Origin: Parasponia andersonii
Lineage: Eukaryota; Streptophyta; Magnoliopsida; Rosales; Cannabaceae
Length of the DNA: 64,000 nt
Assembly (NCBI GenBank): GCA_002914805.1
Contig: JXTB01000240.1
Location: forward strand, 194,890-258,889
Direction of reading: 5' to 3'
The notes under the pieces were generated by a model. The model searched no databases and was not told where the DNA came from. It was given only the letters and a program-made list of their open reading frames with translations. Position 1 is the stretch's first letter. Each line of letters starts with the position of its first letter. The translations under genes and the position numbers were made by a program. Shown one piece after another: positions 59,050-64,000 of the stretch.

Positions 59050-60902
59050 CATATTCTCGAATGTGCTAAGGAATAGGATATCGACGCTACTTCCACCGTC
59101 GACCAGGACCCTTCCGACCAACGCGGAGCCGATCTGCAGTTTAATCACCAAGGGGTCGTCGTGAGGCAGGCGTACCATGGTCAAATCTTGCTGGGTGAAA
59201 ACGATGGGGGCAGCAGAGGCACGACTTTCTCCTATCATCAAATGGTTGACGGAATGGCCCATCCCCCTCAGGTGCTTCACCCTTCCTTTAGCATTTTTGA
59301 GGCATTTTTCCCTCTCTTCTTGATTCTGGGTTAGCTCTGGCCAGCCCACGATGGTTGGCACTATCCTCAGGGTCTGCTCTCCTGACTCAAAGGCCTTGGT
59401 CTGCTTCCCCTTTTCAGGCCTGGAGACGTCTTCTTGCGGCTGACTTCCACCGGTTTTCACATATTATTTCAACCTGCCAGCATGGATCGCCATCATGACC
59501 TATGCGTAAAGGTTGCAGTAGTAGACGGTGTCGTACCTATAGTCTTTGTGAAACTGGCAGTACCTTTTCTGTTCTTCATGTGCTTAGGGATGCCAGATTT
59601 AGGTGGGTCTTTGAAAATGCCCCTGTCCCTGTTTTGGAGATAGATCATGTCGATCGGCGTATTGAGCTCATAATTCGGTAGAGGGTCGCGGGACGTCTTC
59701 CTCCTCTTGCCACCTTCTTGGCTACCTCGAATGGGGGCTTCCTGTTTCGGAGTCAGTCCTTGGTCTGGTGTGGGCTTCTTCACCCCCTGAGGGGCCAGGG
59801 TTTGTACTGGTGTCATTGTTATCACGACAGAGGTCTTGGGCGCCTTCTGGTGGCTTTCCAGCACCCTGAACACCCCTTCCGACTTCGCCTGGACGTCCGC
59901 CATATCGTCCGGAAGATTCAAAAGGAGATGGTCCGATAGCATTGATCCTGGCTGTAGGCTTCTGACGAACGAGCCTATGGATTGGACCGAGTCGACGTTA
60001 CGAACTAGGGACATCACCTCTAGGAAATGCGACAGGTACTCTCTCGGGGACTCATCTGTGGCTTGCTCTAACCAGTCAAGGTCTCGCATAGTTTTCTGCT
60101 GTCTCTAGGCACCCGCGTACTACTTTAGGAAAAGTTTGTAGAAATCTTCGAACCCGTTTATGGATTTCTCCGGGAGCTATCTGAACCATAGAAGGGCTGG
60201 TCCCGCCAGGGTCGTAGAGAAGACTTTACAGGTCACAGCCTCGTCCCTGGTTTCCAAGGCCATCTTCAGTTGAAAGTGGTATATGTGATCGAGGCGGTCG
60301 GTTTTCCCCTCGAACGGCTTGAAGGTCGGGGTTGTGAAGTCTCTCGGCCTGGGCTCCATCTGGATCTAGTCGACGAAGGCTGTCCGGTTGATCCCTCACA
60401 CAGTTTGCTCTGCCAGATCATCGGGGGTCCATCTGTGATGGGCCCCGAGTCTCTTACTCAACTCCGCCATCATTTCTTATTTCCAGTTGGGAGGCGTATC
60501 TCCTGGGCTTGCATGGCATCTTCTGCCCATCGTCGCCCCGGTTTGGAGGGGTCTCGTCTGACTTTGCCGCGCCCCCTGCATTCGCGATCTGGATGGGGCG
60601 GGAACTTCCCCTTGCGGTTAGCTTCCGAATTCTTGTTGTACCTCTTCGTCAAAATCTCCTCTCCGCTGGCTCCTGGCTTTGCTTGCCAGCAGCCCTTCGA
60701 GGCGGGCGTTGTCTCTGTGCACCTCTGCGACTTCGTTTCTTAAATCCAAGATGGCTTCATGGGCCATCTCTACTTTCCGGTTTGCTTCCATCAGGTCAGT
60801 GAGCATCTGATCCAGCTTTTGCTCTAGATCTGGTCATGCTTCTCAGGAGCTCTCTTCAAGGTCGGGACATGCGCCCCTGGTTGTCATCCTTGAGGGTGCC
60901 AT
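59050..60902 (-). pseudogene. E3 gag and protease N-terminal half
   Basis: Minus strand from the ATG at 60902 (MAPSRMTTRGACPDLEESS), about 95 bp after the primer site. Next come a coiled-coil segment (LMEANRKVEMAHEAILDLRN, NARLEGLLASKA), a basic region, and the Retrotrans_gag core FTTPTFKPFEGKTDRLDHIY with TCKVFSTTLAGPALLWFR (60335-60180), then DWLEQATDESPREYLSHFLE and VRNVDSVQSIGSFVRSLQPG (60085-59940). The protease begins around 59200 with VIKLQIGSALVGRVLVDGGS, keeping the catalytic VDGGSS, and breaks at 59050 where the solo LTR is inserted. Stops near 60617, 60470, 60176 and 59490 and frame changes make it a relic. Confidence 0.87.
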
Positions 60903-60975
60903 CCGACGTTGTATGGCCTTTTGTTTGGGAAGAACGCGATCCTGAGTCTCCTACTCTTTTTCTCACGCTCAACCG

Positions 60976-60997
60976 TTTCGCACAGACAGTGCCAAAC
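60976..60997 (-). promoter_or_regulatory. E3 primer-binding site
   Basis: Minus strand GTTTGGCACTGTCTGTGCG directly after the 5' LTR end CGATCCAACA. A TTTGGC(A/G)C start is usual for tRNA-primed sites of Tat-type elements. The matching tRNA was not identified. Confidence 0.65.
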
Positions 60998-61793
60998 TGT
61001 TGGATCGATTTCTCACTAGCCGTCCACGTGTCTCTGAACCACTGATGCTGTGTCCTCCAACTGTCCACATGTCCTTGCTATTCCAAAGTGCTCTGAACTT
61101 CAGGCAGGGTCGGAGAGGCGGGAATGGCCACCTACAAAGACTCTTCGATACTTAAGTCAGTGGCCTTTCTTTGATTCAGGGTAGCAAGGATTTAGCTCTA
61201 TATGAGTATATCTTTGTTTCTTGCTCGTAAACTTTTAAATATTTCTTTTTGTAAGCGTACATGCCCCCTTCAAAGGGACGCATAGCTCATATATATATAG
61301 TCTTGAAATTGTGAACCTCCTGGTTTTCAACCTCAGGATCGAGTACTTGTTTCATCAAGATCTTTTCCAGAGGTCATGGGCCGAGATTACCGTGATCTCC
61401 CCTGTATCGCTGTAGCCTAGTTTCCGCCACCCCCTATGACTTGAGTCTGTCAGGGGTGAGTCTGCCCCTTGCGCATACCTACTCAAGATCGCATTAAATA
61501 CTCTGTCTAGGTCTAGAGTTGTGAGTTGCTTTCCATTATATTCTGGAGGAAGACTCTTGGGGCTTCAACCTCCCATCTGTCGAGGTAAGAATCAGACTGG
61601 GCCGAGTCTATCCAGAGTTTGTGATGGGCTCGGCCCTAACCTGGGATAGCCCAATGGCCGATTTGGTATTATGTGTGACCTGCGTGACCTTTAGTTAGTC
61701 ACTCTCGACACCTGTCGGACGGTGAGACCCGTTTCTAACCTGTTCTGCCACTTAATCGTACACGTGGTGTATGATTTGGGAACGGGTCCTATA
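60998..61793 (-). repeat. E3 right LTR (5' in sense)
   Basis: Pairs with 46518-47345, with an internal deletion near 61455 relative to the left copy (the GAAATTTGGACAAATCG-like segment at 46977 is missing). It ends GGGTCCTATA rather than GGGTCCCACA. Confidence 0.9.
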
Positions 61794-61794
61794 A

Positions 61795-62549
61795 CCATGC
61801 ACCAGTTTTAATTTGCATGGGGATTTGGATTCTAGCTTCGCAAGTTTCAGGACATGATATGTGTAACATTATTGTATATGCATGAGTTTCAAAGGAACAC
61901 GTGTGTTTTCGAATGCATGGAATTGAGGGTACTCTTATGACTATTTCTTATCCTATTTCTTCTTTTTGTTTTAGGGATGATTACAAAATAACTTGTCTAT
62001 ATTAAGTTAAATGTAGTGAATCAGAAAATATCAAATAACGTAGGATTTGTGAACATTAATGCTGGTTGGAAATTCAATGGGAATGAAAGAGGTGGAACCT
62101 ACTGGGCACCACAAGAGGAAAAGGTGGGACCCACCTTCAATATTGTTTCAGGTGTTATGTTTATGAGCTGTACTGGTACGGGTCTCAATATCGAAAGAAA
62201 GGAAAAGTACTTGTATAACCCGATTGGATTTTTAGTACTATAGCTTTTATTGGCTTTGGTTAAAGTTTTTTTTTTCTTCTTTTGAATTTATCTTTAAGAA
62301 CGTTTGATTTTTCCTTTTTTTTTCTCATTAGGTCAGCCATCGTGGAAATACGGCCTAGTTTATTTGTTAATTTAATAGGTTTTATTTTGATAAAACTAAG
62401 AAGGAAAATATTTTCATAGAATATTGGTCATTAAATCTGGATTTACAGCTAATGACTAACTATCAATTTACGTTTAATGACCAGTTAATAATTTAAAACT
62501 AATGATCATCTCATAATTTACAAAATAGGAAACAATACAATTGTCAAAT
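61795..62549. other. Intergenic, no gene recognised
   Basis: Between E3 and the copia relic. A 75-codon open frame at 62016-62243 (MNQKISNNVGFVNINAGWKF) follows a TTTTGTTTTAG splice-acceptor-like stretch at about 61965-61975 but matches nothing I know. The rest is AT-rich. Confidence 0.45.
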
Positions 62550-62786
62550 GTTCTTAGAATCTTTATTTGCCCCCTTGAGTTCGCGAAGAGGCTTTGTGAG
62601 GGCATCTACTATTTGATCCTTAGATAAAACATGAGCAAATCGAGGCGCACCATTTTAGACTTGATCACTTTAGACTTGATCATGAATGAAGTGAAAATCA
62701 ATAGCAAAATATATTTCATGCGAGAATGGAATACCAGGTTAGAGCACAAGTGAGTGGCTCAAATATTGTCGCAATAGATGGTCATG
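62550..62786 (-). pseudogene. Copia RNase H relic
   Basis: Minus strand just left of the CACTA end: YCDNI-stop-ATHLCSNLVFHSRMKYI, then a region reading like DFHFIHDQV and LRIK-stop-stop-MPSQSLFANSRG. This is the end of a Ty1/copia RNase H (usual DNxxATxLxxNPVFHxRTKHI and KDQVADxLTKPL). A small internal duplication (tagacttgatca near 62655 and 62671) and stops are present. The upstream part is displaced beyond the CACTA element, right of the window. Confidence 0.7.
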
Positions 62787-62803
62787 CACTACTAAAAATG
62801 TGT

Positions 62804-63062
62804 ACTATCACGGTGTATGTATGGAAGTGCCGTGATAATTAATTAACTATCATGACGCTTGTTAAGCACCGTGATAAATTGAGAAATACCACGACGCTTA
62901 AAAAGTACCGTGGTATAGAATCTTTAACGGTGCCTAATGGGCGTCGTTGAATATAACTTTTACGGCATCTATAAGGGGCCGTGATACACATGTACCACGG
63001 CGCCTAAAAAGCGCCGTAGCATTTAATTAGATATACTTTTTTCGGCGCTCATATGGCGCCGA
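62804..63062. repeat. CACTA subterminal inverted repeats
   Basis: About six hairpin-forming units, each pairing a (TA)(C/T)CACGGCGC-like arm with GCGCCGTG(A/G)TA: near 62804-62836, 62853-62879, 62887-62915, 62930-62950, 62964-62985, 62993-63020 and 63042-63062. TAACCACGGCGC-like short repeats clustered in both orientations near the termini are the transposase-binding sites of En/Spm elements. Confidence 0.75.
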
Positions 63063-63071
63063 GGTAGGGAT

Positions 63072-63084
63072 CCTATATAAAAGA
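63072..63084 (+). promoter_or_regulatory. CACTA internal promoter TATA box
   Basis: CCTATATAAAAGA, followed within 40-100 bp by a CT-rich stretch typical of a plant transcription start and leader. It faces inwards, away from the terminus. Confidence 0.6.
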
Positions 63085-64000
63085 CCCAAAAAAACGAGGC
63101 CATGTCACTTCTCTTACTTTTCTCACCCTTTTCCCTCTTCACTTCCAGCCGCGGCCAGTCTCCCCCTTCTACCATTTTCACATTTTTTTGGTAAATAAGG
63201 TATGTTTAAGCTTTTAAACTCGTTTTTGTCACTAAAATTAGATTACCCATTGTCTTAACTATGATTTTGACCAATTATTTTGTAGAAATTTCATGTTTTA
63301 GGTTTTATTTCAAAGAGTTTATATTTAGAAACCCTAATTTATCAAATGTGAATATCTTGAGCATGCATTGATAATCTTTACTTTTGTAATGCCGAGTTAG
63401 ACTATTTATTTAGTAGAAATCTTATTTTTGAGTAAGTTTTGCTATTTAAGAGCAAATTAATCCGAATTTGTTATTATTTTGTTGCTATTTTTTTTATTTA
63501 TTTTAGGTGAAATGTGAGTTCATTTAGTTGTAAAAAGTTTCAAATTAAAAGTGTGTTATATGAATTTATACCAATTTCATGTTTATTTACTAGAAATCAT
63601 ATATTAGGTTATACTTTTTAATTTCCATCCTTAGTGTTAATTAAACTAAATTTATGCAATTTTAATTGAATATTGTATAGTTTTTTAGAAATTTACATAT
63701 TCAATGTTTAATTTAAAGTATTATGGATTATAGATGTTTAATTTAATTTATCATTTTAATTTGCGTATAGGTTCTAGTAGAAGTTAGAGTACTGAGATTA
63801 CTTGTGAATTAGCAAACTGAGCAAACTCAGGTATGTTTTCTCAAATTTTTTTCTTTTATTGACTTATGCATGTTACTTTCATATTGGTTTTATCTTATTA
63901 TTTTGGAAAATTTAAACTAGATGAGATATGATATCATATAGGAAATTGTATATTGTGGTGATATGATGATGTTATAATTGTGTGGGATTGGTTGAGTTTA

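Larger units (their letters stand above)
46518..61793 (-). mobile_element. E3: near-complete Tat-type gypsy element with nested solo LTR
   Basis: LTRs at 46518-47345 and 60998-61793, a polypurine tract beside the left LTR and a primer site beside the right LTR, so sense is minus. Flanks: CCATG at 46513-46517 and CCATG at 61795-61799, a probable 5-bp target duplication with one extra A at the right end. In sense order: 5' LTR, primer site, gag-protease (60902-59050 continuing at 56265), RT with YIDD core, RNase H, archaeal-type RNase H, integrase (stop 52684), hairpin and tandem repeats, the antisense gene, 3' LTR. A 2784-bp solo LTR splits the protease. Length 15.3 kb, about 12.5 kb without the insertion. 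Confidence 0.93.
62787..64000 (+). mobile_element. CACTA (En/Spm) transposon, left end, partial
   Basis: Begins CACTACTAAAAATGTG at 62787, the CACTA terminal inverted repeat form, inside the copia relic. The three bases before it (ATG) would be the target duplication. Subterminal repeats and a TATA box with pyrimidine-rich leader follow. Sequence from 63190 to 64000 is AT-rich with GT..AG-like signals and no domain-bearing ORF, as expected for a leader and intron before the transposase genes. The other end is outside the window. Confidence 0.78.

Noticed and set aside
62016-62243. 75-codon plus-strand open frame near E3
   Set aside because: No recognisable family; kept only as a note in the intergenic entry.

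Overview
This is plant nuclear DNA, most likely from a eudicot. It has two host genes with plant intron structure, AT-rich intergenic sequence, and a deep nest of plant transposable elements: Ty3/gypsy of Tat type and of a second type with a Met-initiator primer site, Ty1/copia of SIRE type, a LINE, PIF/Harbinger, a CACTA element and a probable SINE. No bacterial-style operons, rRNA, tRNA or CRISPR arrays are visible. The species cannot be named from the sequence.

Layout. 1-334 holds the first exon of a minus-strand gene recognised as SDH6 (plant mitochondrial complex II), running off the left edge. 1.7-5.1 kb holds a probable SINE and a decayed PIF/Harbinger transposon with a divergent ORF1/transposase pair. 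6.8-11.0 kb holds the one complete host gene, a four-exon strictosidine-synthase-like (SSL/APMAP) gene on the minus strand; its four exons sum to exactly 391 codons plus stop. 12.2-23.3 kb is a LINE relic split by a 9.6-kb Tat-type LTR retrotransposon (E1) with a clean GGAAC target duplication. 25.9-33.6 kb is a SIRE-type copia element whose env-like/LTR half and pol half point in opposite directions. 33.7-39.9 kb is a second, LTR-less Tat copy (E2). It abuts a third gypsy element (E4, gag-protease, plus strand), which meets a fourth (E5, gag-protease, minus strand) tail to tail. 45.99-46.33 kb is a frameshifted copy of SSL exon 1. 46.5-61.8 kb is a nearly full-length Tat element (E3) whose protease gene is split by a 2.78-kb solo LTR. 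62.5-64 kb is a copia RNase H relic broken by a CACTA transposon that continues beyond the window.

The most interesting system is the E1/E2/E3 family. Gag-pol is on the minus strand. Between pol and the 3' LTR each copy carries a separate gene on the opposite strand. It encodes a protein resembling the 'putative gypsy type transposon' family followed by a long alanine/glutamate-rich coiled coil. The three copies support five exons with shared splice positions, and E3 has a TATA box and a plant-like leader upstream of the start. Between pol and this antisense gene lie arrays of about 75-bp, 101-112-bp and 60-bp tandem repeats. The 75-bp units form short hairpins whose arms differ between copies in a compensatory way. 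All copies in the window are mutated; none is an intact autonomous element.
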